From: Methylobacterium sp. J-067
GTDB lineage: Bacteria; Pseudomonadota; Alphaproteobacteria; Rhizobiales; Beijerinckiaceae
Length of the DNA stretch: 64,000 nt
Assembly: GCF_022829465.1 (NCBI RefSeq)
Contig: NZ_JAKSXZ010000074.1
Coordinates: 25,067 to 89,066, forward strand
Reading direction: 5' to 3'
In this document: positions 51,475 through 60,369 of the stretch, in pieces
How the letters are laid out: each line of letters begins with the position of its first letter
Position numbering within the stretch: the first letter of the stretch is position 1
Program-made: the position numbers and the translations under genes
The notes under the pieces: generated by a model
What the model was told of the DNA's origin: nothing
The model's database searches: none
What the model saw: only the letters and a program-made list of their open reading frames with translations

Positions 51475-53526
51475 GTGGGGGCTCGTGGGTCGTCGATGGT
51501 GAACAGGAGCAGCGTGGGGCTCGGCATGGATGGTCCGTCGATCCGGCCCCGTCCGACCCGCGTCACCGCCGCCGAGCGGCCCAAGGCGGCGCTCGCCTCG
51601 CCGCTCATCGTCTGGGCGATCCTCGTGGCCGGACTGTATTTCGGCCGCGAGATCTTCATCCCCATCGCCATCGCCCTGCTGCTGTCCTTCGTCCTCGGGC
51701 CGCTGGTGAACTATCTGCGCCGCTGGCGCCTGCCGCGCCTCGTCGCCGTGGGGCTCACCGTCCTGATGACCCTCGGGATCGTCGGGGCGCTGGGGACGCT
51801 GATCGGCATCCAGGTCGCGGACCTCGTCGGCGACGTGCCCCGCTACCGCGCCACGATCGAGCGCAAGCTCGACAGCCTGCGCGACAGCCCCGCCGGGCGC
51901 ATGACCGACTACGTCGCCAACATCGGCCGGGCGATCCACAACGCCGGCAACGCCGACACGCAGCCGAAGCCCGCCGCCGCGCCCCCGCCGCCGGCCGCGA
52001 AGGGGGAGCCCCCGTCCGAGCGCAAGCCGATGCTCGTGGAGATGACGGCGACCCCGCCGAGCCCGCTGGAGACCGCGAGCACGCTGCTCTCGCCGATCAT
52101 GCAGCCGCTCGCCACCCTCGGTATCGTCTTCGTGGTGCTGCTCTTCGTGCTGATGCAGCGCGAGGACCTGCGCGACCGGCTGGTCCGGCTGGCGGGCTCG
52201 CGCGACCTCCACCGCACCACGGTGGCGATGGACGACGCCGCCAAGCGGCTCTCGCGCTACTTCGTGGCCCAGCTCGCCCTCAACACCGCCTTCGGCGTGG
52301 TGATCGGCGCCGGGCTCTACCTGATCGGGGTGCCGAATCCGGTCCTGTGCGGGATCGTCTCGGCGCTGATGCGCTTCGTGCCCTATCTCGGCGCCTTCCT
52401 CTCGGCCCTGCTGCCGATGCTGCTGGCCGCCGCGATCGAGCCGGGCTGGAACATGACCATCGCCACGGCGATCCTGTTCCTGATCCTCGAACCGATCACC
52501 GGGCAGGTGATCGAGCCGATGCTCTACGGCCAGTCGACCGGCCTCTCGCCCACCGCCGTGCTGGTCTCGGCGCTGTTCTGGACGTGGCTGTGGGGGCCGG
52601 TGGGCCTGCTGCTCTCGACGCCGCTCACCGCCTGCCTCGTGGTGCTCGGGCGCCATGCCGACCATCTCGAGTTCCTCGATGTGCTGTTCGGCGACAGGCC
52701 CGCGCTGACACCCGTGCAGAACTTCTACCAGCGCATCCTCGCGGGCGATTCCGAGGAGGTGCTGGGCCATGCCGAGCTGATCCTCCAGCATTGCTCGCTC
52801 TCCTCGTACTACGAGGACGTGGTGCTGAAGGCGCTCGAACTGGCGGCCAGGGACGCGGCGCGGGGCGTCCTCACCCCCGCCCAGAAGAGCGCCATGCGCG
52901 GCACGCTCTCCGAACTGATCGACGACCTCGCCGACCGGGCGGACGGCCCCGTCGGCGGCGCGCACCGGGACAAGGACCCGGCCGATGTCTGCGAGGCCGA
53001 AGGGGCCTGCAGCCCCCTGCCGGTGCATCCGATTCCCGGCGACCTGCCGGAGGGCTGGACCCGCGAGGGGGCGGTGCTGTGCATCTCCGGCCGGGGCTTC
53101 CTCGATGCCGCCGCCGTGGCGATCCTGGCGCAGATCCTCGCCAAGCGGGGCATCGGCGCGCGGACGGTGCCCTTCTCCGAGACCGCCTCGGCCCGGCTCT
53201 CCCGGCTCGATCCGGGGGCGGCACAAATCGCCTGCGTCGTCTCCATCGCCCATGGCGGCGAGCCGCAGCACCTGAACCGGCTCATCGCCCGCCTGCGGCA
53301 GCGCATGCCCGCCGTGCCGGTGCTCGCCGGGCTGTGGCTCACCGGTCAGGAGGAGCGGCGCCCGACCTTCACCCTCGACGCGGACATCACCGCCCGCTCC
53401 CTGCACGAGGCGGTGGAGGCGGTGCTCGCCGCCGCCGAGGCGGACGCGACGGTCGCGCCGCGGCCTCGGACGGAGGCGCCCGCCCCGGCGGCTCTGGCCC
53501 CCGAAGTCGTAGGGCAGGGGGCTTGA
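51475..53526 (+). CDS. AI-2E/PerM-family membrane protein with extended C-terminal domain
   Basis: 683 residues. Residues about 40-420 form an AI-2E-type transporter: paired N-terminal helices (LIVWAILVAGLYFGREIFIPIAIALLLSFVLGPLV), IQVADLVGD, later FVPYLGAFLSALLPMLLAAAI, GQVIEPMLYGQSTGLSPTAVLVSALFW. A normal member ends near 350-370 residues. Here a soluble C-terminal part follows (about 430-640), with GRGFLDAAAVAILAQILAKRGIGARTVPF and VLAGLWLTGQEERRPTF, a Rossmann-like pattern. The Mets at 51496 and 51526 are alternative starts. HisN-like gene follows after 68 bp. Confidence 0.88.
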   Translation: MGARGSSMVNRSSVGLGMDGPSIRPRPTRVTAAERPKAALASPLIVWAILVAGLYFGREIFIPIAIALLLSFVLGPLVNYLRRWRLPRLVAVGLTVLMTLGIVGALGTLIGIQVADLVGDVPRYRATIERKLDSLRDSPAGRMTDYVANIGRAIHNAGNADTQPKPAAAPPPPAAKGEPPSERKPMLVEMTATPPSPLETASTLLSPIMQPLATLGIVFVVLLFVLMQREDLRDRLVRLAGSRDLHRTTVAMDDAAKRLSRYFVAQLALNTAFGVVIGAGLYLIGVPNPVLCGIVSALMRFVPYLGAFLSALLPMLLAAAIEPGWNMTIATAILFLILEPITGQVIEPMLYGQSTGLSPTAVLVSALFWTWLWGPVGLLLSTPLTACLVVLGRHADHLEFLDVLFGDRPALTPVQNFYQRILAGDSEEVLGHAELILQHCSLSSYYEDVVLKALELAARDAARGVLTPAQKSAMRGTLSELIDDLADRADGPVGGAHRDKDPADVCEAEGACSPLPVHPIPGDLPEGWTREGAVLCISGRGFLDAAAVAILAQILAKRGIGARTVPFSETASARLSRLDPGAAQIACVVSIAHGGEPQHLNRLIARLRQRMPAVPVLAGLWLTGQEERRPTFTLDADITARSLHEAVEAVLAAAEADATVAPRPRTEAPAPAALAPEVVGQGA

Positions 53527-53594
53527 CGCCGGGGCCCCGCGCCAGCCTTCGTCTGACCGCCGGCGGGCCGCCGGCCCGTCGGAGCAGTTCCCGC

Positions 53595-54383
53595 ATGAGC
53601 GTCGTCGAACTCGGCCGGTTCATGGAAGACCTCGCCCACGCCTCGGGCAAGGCGATCCTGCCGTTCTTCCGGGCGCAATTCGCCCTGGAGGACAAGGCGC
53701 GGGGCGGCGCGCCTTTCGATCCGGTGACGGAGGCCGACCGGGCGGCGGAGGTCGTCCTGCGGGCGCTGATCGGCAAGGCCTTCCCCGGCCACGGCATCCT
53801 CGGCGAGGAGTTCGGCACCGAGCGGGAGGATGCGGAATGCGTCTGGGTGCTCGATCCCATCGACGGCACCCGCGCCTTCATCGCCGGCCTGCCGACCTGG
53901 GGCACGCTGATCGGCCTCACCCGCCACGGGGTGCCGGTGCGCGGCCTGATGCACCAGCCCTACCTGAACGAGATCTTCACGGGCGACGGGCATACGGCGC
54001 GGCTGCGCGGCCCGGCCGGGGAGCGCACCCTGCGCACTCGCCGCTGCGGCGACCTCGCCCAGGCGCTCCTCGCCACCACCGACCCGCGCCTGTTCGCGGA
54101 CGGCGAGGAGGCGGAGCGCTTCCGTTCCCTGGAGGGGCGGGTGCGCCTCTCCCGCTACGGCACCGATTGCTACGCCTATTGCATGCTCGCGGCGGGGCAG
54201 GTCGACCTCGTGGTCGAGGCTGGGCTGAAGCCCTACGACATCTGCGCGCTCATCCCGATCATCGAGGGCGCGGGCGGGCGCGTCACCGCCTGGGACGGCG
54301 GTTCCGCCGCCAAGGGGGGCCGGGTGGTCGCGGCGGGCGACCCCAGGCTGCACGAGGCGGCCCTCAAGGTGCTGAACCCGTGA
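53595..54383 (+). CDS. hisN: Histidinol-phosphatase / inositol-monophosphatase family
   Basis: 262 residues of the lithium-sensitive phosphatase fold. Metal sites are visible: DPVTEADRAAE near residue 42, GILGEEFG at 67-74 (Glu71, Glu72), VLDPIDGTRAF at 85-95 (Asp87, Asp90) and KPYDICALIPIIEGAGG near 215. Motif form (WVLDPIDGT with GTRAFIAGLPTWGTLI) favours the HisN type over SuhB. It dephosphorylates histidinol phosphate in histidine synthesis. The ATG at 53595 begins the fold; the frame is open far upstream across the AI-2E gene by chance. Confidence 0.88.
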   Translation: MSVVELGRFMEDLAHASGKAILPFFRAQFALEDKARGGAPFDPVTEADRAAEVVLRALIGKAFPGHGILGEEFGTEREDAECVWVLDPIDGTRAFIAGLPTWGTLIGLTRHGVPVRGLMHQPYLNEIFTGDGHTARLRGPAGERTLRTRRCGDLAQALLATTDPRLFADGEEAERFRSLEGRVRLSRYGTDCYAYCMLAAGQVDLVVEAGLKPYDICALIPIIEGAGGRVTAWDGGSAAKGGRVVAAGDPRLHEAALKVLNP

Positions 54384-54402
54384 GAGGTTCGATGGGCGGC
54401 CC

Positions 54403-55512
54403 GTGCTGCTGAGTCTCCTCCTCGCCACCGCGAGCCTGTGGGGCAGCCTGCACGCCGCCCTGCCGTCGCACCCGCTCCTGCCCCCGGCGAGTCCCGGGCC
54501 GGCCGAGGCGCCGCGCTTCGACCCGGCGACGCGGGCGGTGTCGAACTGGCACGCGCAGACGGCTGAGGCGCTCCGGCCCCGGGCGCTGGCCCTCACGGCG
54601 AGCCTCAGCAAGGACCCGCCCTACGTCGCCCGCTGCGTGCGGCTCAACAACGGCTGGTGCATCAAGTCGGCCCGCTGGCCCGGCGAGATCGGCGCCGACG
54701 GGGAGGGGCACACCGCCTTCGCCACGCTGGCCGACGGGGCCGACGCCGCCGCGCGGCTCCTGCGCCGCTATTACCGCGACTACGAGCGCCGCAGCGCGCT
54801 CGCCATCGTGCGCCGCTGGGCGCCCTCCGAGTGCAGGAGCGCCGGCCTGAGTTTGGGCCGGGCCTCCGTCGCGACGCCCGCCGTCTCGACGACGCTGGCG
54901 CCGCGCGGGCTCAGCAAGACCCTGCGCGCCCGCTTCCTCGCCCGCCACCGGCCGGGCGGCGCCCCCCGCGTCGCGGCGGCGCGGCGCGCGCCGGCGGGGG
55001 GCCTGCGGGTCCAGCCCTGGTCGCCCCTCGCCCGCCTCGGTGGCCGCCCCCGCACCCGGATCGCCGCACCCCGTCCGGTGGCCGACATCGCCTCCGGCCT
55101 CGGGACGCGGGCGACACCCGCCCCGCGCCCGGTCGCGGACCCCTCCGCGCTGCTATCGGGCAGCCGGGTGCCGAGCCCGGACAGGATGGTGGCGGAATCG
55201 GCCCTGCTGCCGGCCATCGCCGCCGGCCTCCCGTTGCTCGACCTGCGCCTGCCGGCCCCCCTGTGCTCCGGCGACGAGGTGCGCATTAATGCCTATGCCG
55301 CGCGGATCGCGGGCAGCGTCGGCGTGAAGCCGGGCGACGACCTTCACCTGTTCGCGCCGGACGGATCGCCCCTGCCCAACCTCGCCGCCGTGATGCTCGT
55401 CATGTCGGCGGTGGAACTCGGCACCCTCCGCGCCGGGCCGGACCTCGTCGCGGGCGCGATCGGGCGGCTCACACAGGATGGGCCGCCCCGCGAGAGCGCG
55501 GCGAAGGACTGA
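54403..55512 (+). CDS. Exported protein with lysozyme-like/phage-structural-like domain
   Basis: 369 residues. A signal peptide is likely at the start (LLSLLLATASLWGSLHAALPSH). Residues about 60-155 have NNGWCIKSARWPGEIGADGEGHTAFATLADGADAAARLLRRYYRDYERRSALAIVRRWAP, the layout of the small lysozyme-like domain in phage structural proteins. The middle (150-270) is Arg/Pro/Ala-rich and disordered. The C-terminal part has DEVRINAYAARIAGSVGVKPGDDLHLF. Only 19 bp follow the HisN stop. Function unknown; cell-wall binding is a guess. Confidence 0.65.
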   Translation: MLLSLLLATASLWGSLHAALPSHPLLPPASPGPAEAPRFDPATRAVSNWHAQTAEALRPRALALTASLSKDPPYVARCVRLNNGWCIKSARWPGEIGADGEGHTAFATLADGADAAARLLRRYYRDYERRSALAIVRRWAPSECRSAGLSLGRASVATPAVSTTLAPRGLSKTLRARFLARHRPGGAPRVAAARRAPAGGLRVQPWSPLARLGGRPRTRIAAPRPVADIASGLGTRATPAPRPVADPSALLSGSRVPSPDRMVAESALLPAIAAGLPLLDLRLPAPLCSGDEVRINAYAARIAGSVGVKPGDDLHLFAPDGSPLPNLAAVMLVMSAVELGTLRAGPDLVAGAIGRLTQDGPPRESAAKD

Positions 55513-55526
55513 CGGGGCAGACTGCA

Positions 55527-55554
55527 CTCCCTCCCCCCTCTGCTGGGGAGGGAG
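55527..55554. repeat. G/C-rich hairpin repeat, copy 3
   Basis: 10-bp inverted repeat CTCCCTCCCC (55527-55536) against 55545-55554, after the lysozyme-like gene. Same family as 45975, 48437 and 58141. Confidence 0.7.
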
Positions 55555-55640
55555 AGTCGGCGCAGCCGCATCGAACACCCTTGCAGCCACGCCGTCCCCG
55601 CGCCACCTGACGCCCGCCCCTTTCCAACCGTCGCCGGCCC

Positions 55641-57092
55641 GTGCCCCCTCCCTTGACCGACTTCACCTCCCGCGCCGGCTCGGCCCTGCGCGCCTTCGCC
55701 GAGGCGTCCCAGGACCTCCTCGTCCAGCCGACGCTCCGTCTCGGCGTCACCGGCCTCGCCCGCTCGGGCAAGACGGTGTTCACCACGGCGCTGATCCACC
55801 ACCTCGTGGAGACGCACGCCCTGCCGGCCTTCGCCGCCGCGCAGGAGGGGCGCCTGCGCCGCGCCCGCCTCGTGCCCCAGCCCGACGACGACGTGCCGCG
55901 CTTCCCCTTCGAGGAGCATTTCGCGACCCTCACCGAGGCCCGCGCGTGGCCGCGCTCCACCGACCGGATCAGCCAGTTCCGCCTGGAGATCGCCTACGAG
56001 CGCGCCGCCGGCTGGCGCTCCGGCCCGGCGACGCTGATGCTCGACGTGGTCGATTACCCCGGCGAATGGCTCCTCGACCTCGCCCTCATCGAGACCGACT
56101 ACGTGGCGTGGTCGCGTTCGACCATCGCGGGCACGCGGCGGCCCGGCCGCGCCGCCATCGCCGCCCCGTGGCTCGCCGCCCTCCAGGGGTTTGACCCGGC
56201 CTCGCCGCTCGACGAGATCGCCGCCGAGCGGGCGAGCGACGCGTTCAAGACCTACCTCTCGGCGCTGCGGGCCGGGCCGGAGGCGGTGGCCACCACCCCG
56301 CCGGGGCGGTTCCTGATGCCGGGCGACCTCGCCGGCTCCCCGGCGCTGACCTTCGCCCCCCTCGACCGCCTGCCCGACACCATCGACCCGGACAGCCTCG
56401 CGGGGCTGATGCAGCGCCGGTTCGAGGCCTACAAGTCCAAGGTCGTGACGCCGTTCTTCCGCGACCATTTCCAGCGGGTCGACCGGCAGATCGTGCTGGT
56501 GGACGTCCTTTCGGCGGTGGATGCCGGCCCGACGGCGCTCGCCGAACTGGAGGAGGCCATCGATGCGGTGCTGCTCAGCCTCAACATCGGCCGCAACTCG
56601 ATCCTGTCGCGCCTCTTCGCCCCCCGCGCCGACCGGGTGCTGTTCGCGGCCACCAAGGCCGACCACCTCCACCAGACCAGCCACGACCGGCTCGACGCGC
56701 TGCTGCGCCTCCTCGTCTCCCGCGCCATGCGCCGCACGGAAGCGGCAGGCGCCCGCGTCGGCACGGTGGCGCTGGCCTCCGTGCGGGCGACCCGCGAGAC
56801 CACCGTCCACGACGACGGCGAGGTGCTGCGTGCGGTGGCGGGCACGCCCGAGGCCGGGGAGGTGGTCGGCGACGAGACCTTCGACGGCCAGAGCGAGGCG
56901 GCGGTCTTCCCAGGCGAGTTGCCCGCCCGGCCGGAGGCGGTGCTGGAGGGCGCCGTCGCACCCGGCTCCCTGCGCTTCCCGCGCTTCCGCCCGCCGCTCA
57001 TCCGGCCGGATGCCCACGGCCGCCCCGGCCACCTGCCGCAGATCCGCCTCGACCGGGCGATGCAGTTCCTGATCGGCGACCGGCTCGCCTGA
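55641..57092 (+). CDS. ycjX: YcjX-like P-loop GTPase (DUF463)
   Basis: 483 residues from a GTG at 55641. Walker A GLARSGKT at residues 38-45, then LDVVDYPGEWLLDL near 135 (switch II-like) and LFAATKADHLHQTSH near 335 (NKxD-like). YcjX proteins are Ras-like GTPases of the phage-shock neighbourhood, partnered with YcjF membrane proteins; their cellular role is open. The YcjF-type gene follows after 19 bp. Confidence 0.92.
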   Translation: MPPPLTDFTSRAGSALRAFAEASQDLLVQPTLRLGVTGLARSGKTVFTTALIHHLVETHALPAFAAAQEGRLRRARLVPQPDDDVPRFPFEEHFATLTEARAWPRSTDRISQFRLEIAYERAAGWRSGPATLMLDVVDYPGEWLLDLALIETDYVAWSRSTIAGTRRPGRAAIAAPWLAALQGFDPASPLDEIAAERASDAFKTYLSALRAGPEAVATTPPGRFLMPGDLAGSPALTFAPLDRLPDTIDPDSLAGLMQRRFEAYKSKVVTPFFRDHFQRVDRQIVLVDVLSAVDAGPTALAELEEAIDAVLLSLNIGRNSILSRLFAPRADRVLFAATKADHLHQTSHDRLDALLRLLVSRAMRRTEAAGARVGTVALASVRATRETTVHDDGEVLRAVAGTPEAGEVVGDETFDGQSEAAVFPGELPARPEAVLEGAVAPGSLRFPRFRPPLIRPDAHGRPGHLPQIRLDRAMQFLIGDRLA

Positions 57093-57111
57093 CTCTCTCG
57101 GATCCCTCGCG

Positions 57112-58137
57112 ATGACCTCAGGCCAGAAACCCCGCGCCTTCCGCCTGTCCCCCGAGCCGCCGCCCGGCCCCGGCTTCGCGCCGCCGCCGGAGCGCGCCGC
57201 CCCCGCCCCGGTGATCGTCGAGGAGCCCTTCGAGATCGTGGACGCCGCCGACGGCGTGCCGGTGCCGGTGGCGCCGAAGAGCCGGTCCCCCTGGGGGGCG
57301 CTGTTCTGGTCGGCGGCGGGCGGCCTCGTCTCCCTCGGGATCGGCCTCTCCGTCGAGCGGATGATCGCCGAGCTGTTCCAGGCGGCGCCCTGGCTCGGCT
57401 GGGTGGCGCTCGCCCTCCTCGTCGTCGCGCTGCTGGCGCTCGCCGTCATCCTCGGGCGCGAGTTGGCGGGCCTGCGGCGGGAGAAGCGGATCGAGCGCCT
57501 GCGCCAATCGGCCATCGACGCCATCGCCACCCGCGACCATTCCGGGGCGCTCGCCGTGGTGAAGGAGGTCTCCACCCTCTATGCCGGCCGCGACCGGCTG
57601 AGTGCCGCCCGCGCCCGCCTCGACGCCTCGGCGGATGCGATCCTCGACGTGGACGACCGGATCGGCCTCGCGGAGCGGGAATTGCTGACCGATCTCGACC
57701 GGCAGGCGCGCAACGCCATCGCGGCGACGGCCAAGCAGGTCTCGGCGGTGACGGCGCTCAGCCCCCGCGCCATCGTGGATGTCGCCTTCGTGCTGTTCGC
57801 GGGGGTGCGGCTGCTGCGCCGGATCGCGACGATCTACGGCGGACGGCCGGGCTTCCTCGGCTTCCTGCGACTCGCCCGCTCGGCGCTGGCGCATCTCACC
57901 GTGACCGGCGGCATGGCGGTCGGCGAGAGCATGATGCAGCAGGTGCTGGGGCTCGGCCTCGCGGCCCGCGTCTCGGCCAAGCTCGGGGAGGGGGTGATGA
58001 ACGGCTTGATGACCGCCCGGTTCGGCCTCGCGGCCCTGGCCGTGTGCCGCCCGCTGCCCTTCGTGCGGATCGAGCCGCCGCGCCTCACCGACGTCGCCGG
58101 GGAATTGCTGCGCTCGGGCGAGGACAAGGACGCGTGA
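57112..58137 (+). CDS. ycjF: YcjF-like membrane protein (DUF697/TIGR01620)
   Basis: 341 residues. A Pro-rich cytoplasmic start is followed by two membrane helices at about residues 65-82 (ALFWSAAGGLVSLGIGL) and 93-113 (APWLGWVALALLVVALLAL) and then a soluble domain with RQARNAIAATAKQVSAVTALSPRAIVDVAFVLFAG, the DUF697 signature. It is the usual partner of YcjX, 19 bp upstream. The pair is widely linked to envelope stress. Length is normal. Confidence 0.92.
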   Translation: MTSGQKPRAFRLSPEPPPGPGFAPPPERAAPAPVIVEEPFEIVDAADGVPVPVAPKSRSPWGALFWSAAGGLVSLGIGLSVERMIAELFQAAPWLGWVALALLVVALLALAVILGRELAGLRREKRIERLRQSAIDAIATRDHSGALAVVKEVSTLYAGRDRLSAARARLDASADAILDVDDRIGLAERELLTDLDRQARNAIAATAKQVSAVTALSPRAIVDVAFVLFAGVRLLRRIATIYGGRPGFLGFLRLARSALAHLTVTGGMAVGESMMQQVLGLGLAARVSAKLGEGVMNGLMTARFGLAALAVCRPLPFVRIEPPRLTDVAGELLRSGEDKDA

Positions 58138-58140
58138 GAG

Positions 58141-58165
58141 GGCCCCTCCCAAGGGGGGAGGGGCC
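58141..58165. repeat. G/C-rich hairpin repeat, copy 4
   Basis: 10-bp inverted repeat GGCCCCTCCC (58141-58150) against 58156-58165 between convergent ycjF and PRC-barrel genes. It might work as a bidirectional stop, though T-runs are absent. Confidence 0.75.
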
Positions 58166-58173
58166 GGCGCCGC

Positions 58174-58578
58174 TCAGCGCTTGAACTTGCCGTCGTACTT
58201 GAACTCCGGCGCGGACTTCAGCTGGTCCTTGGTGGCGCCGATGATCGCCTTCCACTTCTTGGCGTCGGCATCGTAGCCCAGCGCGATGGAATCGGGGCCG
58301 ACGACCACGTAGCGCTCGCCCATGCCGAGGAAGCCGCCGACGGACAGGATGTAGCCCGACAGCTTCTGGCTCTCGATGACGAGGTCCTTGATCTCGCCGA
58401 CGGTGTTGTTCTGCGCGTCCGTGACGTTCAGGCCGATCAGGTTGTAGCTGAGCACCGCATCCTGCGGGACGCTGACGAACTTCGGCGCCACGGTCGGCGG
58501 GGTGGCATTGTGTTCGGCGGCCAGGGCGGGACCGGCGAGCAGCGCGGCGGCGAGCGAGGCAAGGACGAGACGGCGCAT
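58174..58578 (-). CDS. Exported PRC-barrel domain protein
   Basis: 134 residues from ATG 58578. Signal peptide LVLASLAAALLAGPALA (cleavage after about residue 20). The PRC-barrel core is NLIGLNVTDAQNNTVGEIKDLVIE, then SGYILSVGGFLGMGERYVVVGPDSI and a Lys-rich end. Such barrels bind RNA or partner proteins; exported ones are frequent in Rhizobiales with unknown function. Convergent with ycjF. Confidence 0.88.
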   Translation of the reverse strand: MRRLVLASLAAALLAGPALAAEHNATPPTVAPKFVSVPQDAVLSYNLIGLNVTDAQNNTVGEIKDLVIESQKLSGYILSVGGFLGMGERYVVVGPDSIALGYDADAKKWKAIIGATKDQLKSAPEFKYDGKFKR

Positions 58579-58710
58579 GGAATTCTCCAACCACCCGGAA
58601 CGGGCGGCATAGAATGGCCCGTTCGCGCCGATCGTTCCGCCGCCCCACGGAAATGTTAATGGCCGGAACATGGAACCGAACGGGGCTTCGCCGGGCGATG
58701 GCGAGGCAAC

Positions 58711-59667
58711 TCAGTTCGCCGCAGCGGGCTCCGGCTTCGGCTCCGACTTCGCCAGCACCTCGATGTCCCGGTCGAGGCCGCTCTCCACCTTGAACTCGCG
58801 GGTGAAGACCTGCCCGTCGTGGCGGGCGATGAGGACGTAGTCGCCCTCGGCCAGCGTCACCTGCGGGAAGGCGCCGATCGCCTCGCGGATCGTGTCGCCG
58901 CCCGGCGTCAGCACGGAGAAGGCGGTGCCCGCGAAGGCCTCGGCGCCGGGGGTGGCCACCAGCTTCAGGGTGACGGTCGCCGCCCGGTGGTTGAGGGTCG
59001 CCTCCGTGACCTTGCCGTTCTCGACCTTGAGGTCGGCGCGCTGGATGGCGTTCGATTCCCCGTAGGTCGAGACCACGTGGTAGGTGCCCTCGGGCAGGCG
59101 CAGCAACTCGCCCGTGTGGATGCCCGAGCGCACGAGGCGCCCTTCCGAGTTCGTCCCCACCGGCACGAAGACCGAGAAGCTCAGCTGGTCCGGCGGGATC
59201 TTGGTGTCGCCCACCGCGCCGGAGAGCTTCAGCGCCCCGGCCGCGATCCGCAGCGTGTCGCTGGCGGCCTGCCCGCCGAGGACGATGCGCTTCGAGGCGC
59301 TGGCGAAGCCGTAGGTGACGGTGGCGACGTAGGCCCCCGGCGGCAGGGTGAAATGCGGTTCGGCCTCGGTGGAGCGGGCGACGATGGCCGGCCGCGCGCC
59401 TTCGCCCCGGTCGTCGAAGATCCGCCATGCGAGGCCGTCGCGCAGGGGCGTGCCGCTGCCGGTGAAGATCGCCGACAGGGTGAGCTGCGCGTCGGGCTCG
59501 GCCGGGGGGAGGGAGGGCGGCAGCGCGGGGCTGGTGATCGAGGGCGTCAGCAGCGGCGTGCCGGTGCCGGGCACGAGGCTCTGCTGCGCGAGGGCCAGGG
59601 CGGGCACGAGCGCCATCGCCAGAGCCGCCGGCAGAATGCCCCGCCTCGTCCGCCGTCCCGCGCCCAT
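58711..59667 (-). CDS. Exported hypothetical protein with repeated beta-sandwich-like units
   Basis: 318 residues from ATG 59667. A signal peptide (LPAALAMALVPALALA) is followed by a Pro-rich linker and then three similar units of about 80 residues with the pattern L-x-P-G-x-Y-x-V-x-x-x-Y/A (LPPGAYVATVTYGFA, LPEGTYHVVSTYGES, LAEGDYVLIARHDGQ). These look like carboxypeptidase-regulatory/transthyretin-like beta domains. The end is Lys/Pro/Glu/Ala-rich. It is about 130 bp upstream of the PRC-barrel gene on the same strand. Confidence 0.78.
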   Translation of the reverse strand: MGAGRRTRRGILPAALAMALVPALALAQQSLVPGTGTPLLTPSITSPALPPSLPPAEPDAQLTLSAIFTGSGTPLRDGLAWRIFDDRGEGARPAIVARSTEAEPHFTLPPGAYVATVTYGFASASKRIVLGGQAASDTLRIAAGALKLSGAVGDTKIPPDQLSFSVFVPVGTNSEGRLVRSGIHTGELLRLPEGTYHVVSTYGESNAIQRADLKVENGKVTEATLNHRAATVTLKLVATPGAEAFAGTAFSVLTPGGDTIREAIGAFPQVTLAEGDYVLIARHDGQVFTREFKVESGLDRDIEVLAKSEPKPEPAAAN

Positions 59668-59798
59668 GCCGTCCGTCCTCTCGCCCGCCGCCGCCCCTGT
59701 GCCGCGCGACCATGGCGGCGGCAAGGCCGCACCTTTCGCGCGGCGGCGCCCCGTGCGACACCCGCCGGAGACGCCGCGACCTCCTTCGGACGGGAGCC

Positions 59799-60362
59799 AT
59801 GACCGCAACACTCGACCTCCTGCGCACCCGCCGCTCGGTGCCGCCGCCCCTCCTCGACGGGCCGGGCCCCTCCGTGGACGAGATGCAGACCCTGCTCACC
59901 CTCGCCGCGCGGGTGCCGGACCACGGCAAGCTCGCCCCCTGGCGGTTCATCGTCATCGCGGGCGAGGCGCGGGCGCGGGTCGGCGAGATCATCGCCGCCG
60001 CCTTCGCCGCCGACAACCCCGAGGCCGGGCCGGACAGGCTCGACCAGGAGCGCCGCCGCCTGCAGCACGCGCCGGTCGTCGTCGCCGTCGTGTCGCGGGC
60101 GGGACCGCATGTGAAGATCCCGGAATGGGAGCAGGTGCTCTCGGCTGGGGCGGTCTCGATGAACCTCGTCGTCGCCGCCAACGCCATGGGCTACGCCACC
60201 TCCTGGCTCACCGAGTGGCACGCCTACGACCGGCGGGTGCTCGACGCGCTGGGCCTCGCGCCGCAGGAACGTCTCGCGGGTTACGTGCATATCGGGAAGG
60301 GGCGGGAGATCCCCTCGGACCGGCCCCGGCCGGCGCTCGCCGACATCGTCACCACCCTGTGA
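59799..60362 (+). CDS. Nitroreductase-family FMN enzyme (YdjA-like)
   Basis: 187 residues. LDLLRTRRSVPPPLLDGPGP at the start gives the FMN-phosphate R-R-S, followed by RVPDHGKLAPWRFIVI near residue 40, EWEQVLSAGAVSMNLVVAANAMGYATSWL near 108 and an HIGKGRE end. Minimal nitroreductases of this type reduce nitro or quinone compounds. GGAG lies 4 nt before the ATG. It lies 7 bp before the flavin reductase gene and may work with it. Confidence 0.9.
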   Translation: MTATLDLLRTRRSVPPPLLDGPGPSVDEMQTLLTLAARVPDHGKLAPWRFIVIAGEARARVGEIIAAAFAADNPEAGPDRLDQERRRLQHAPVVVAVVSRAGPHVKIPEWEQVLSAGAVSMNLVVAANAMGYATSWLTEWHAYDRRVLDALGLAPQERLAGYVHIGKGREIPSDRPRPALADIVTTL

Positions 60363-60369
60363 GGCCTTC

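Noticed and set aside
51465..53594. Long frame upstream of hisN covering the AI-2E gene
   Set aside because: Only the part from 53595 shows conserved sequence; the rest is an out-of-frame shadow of the AI-2E gene.
58085..60187. 700-residue minus-strand frame
   Set aside because: Spans parts of three real genes on both strands and shows no conserved motif.
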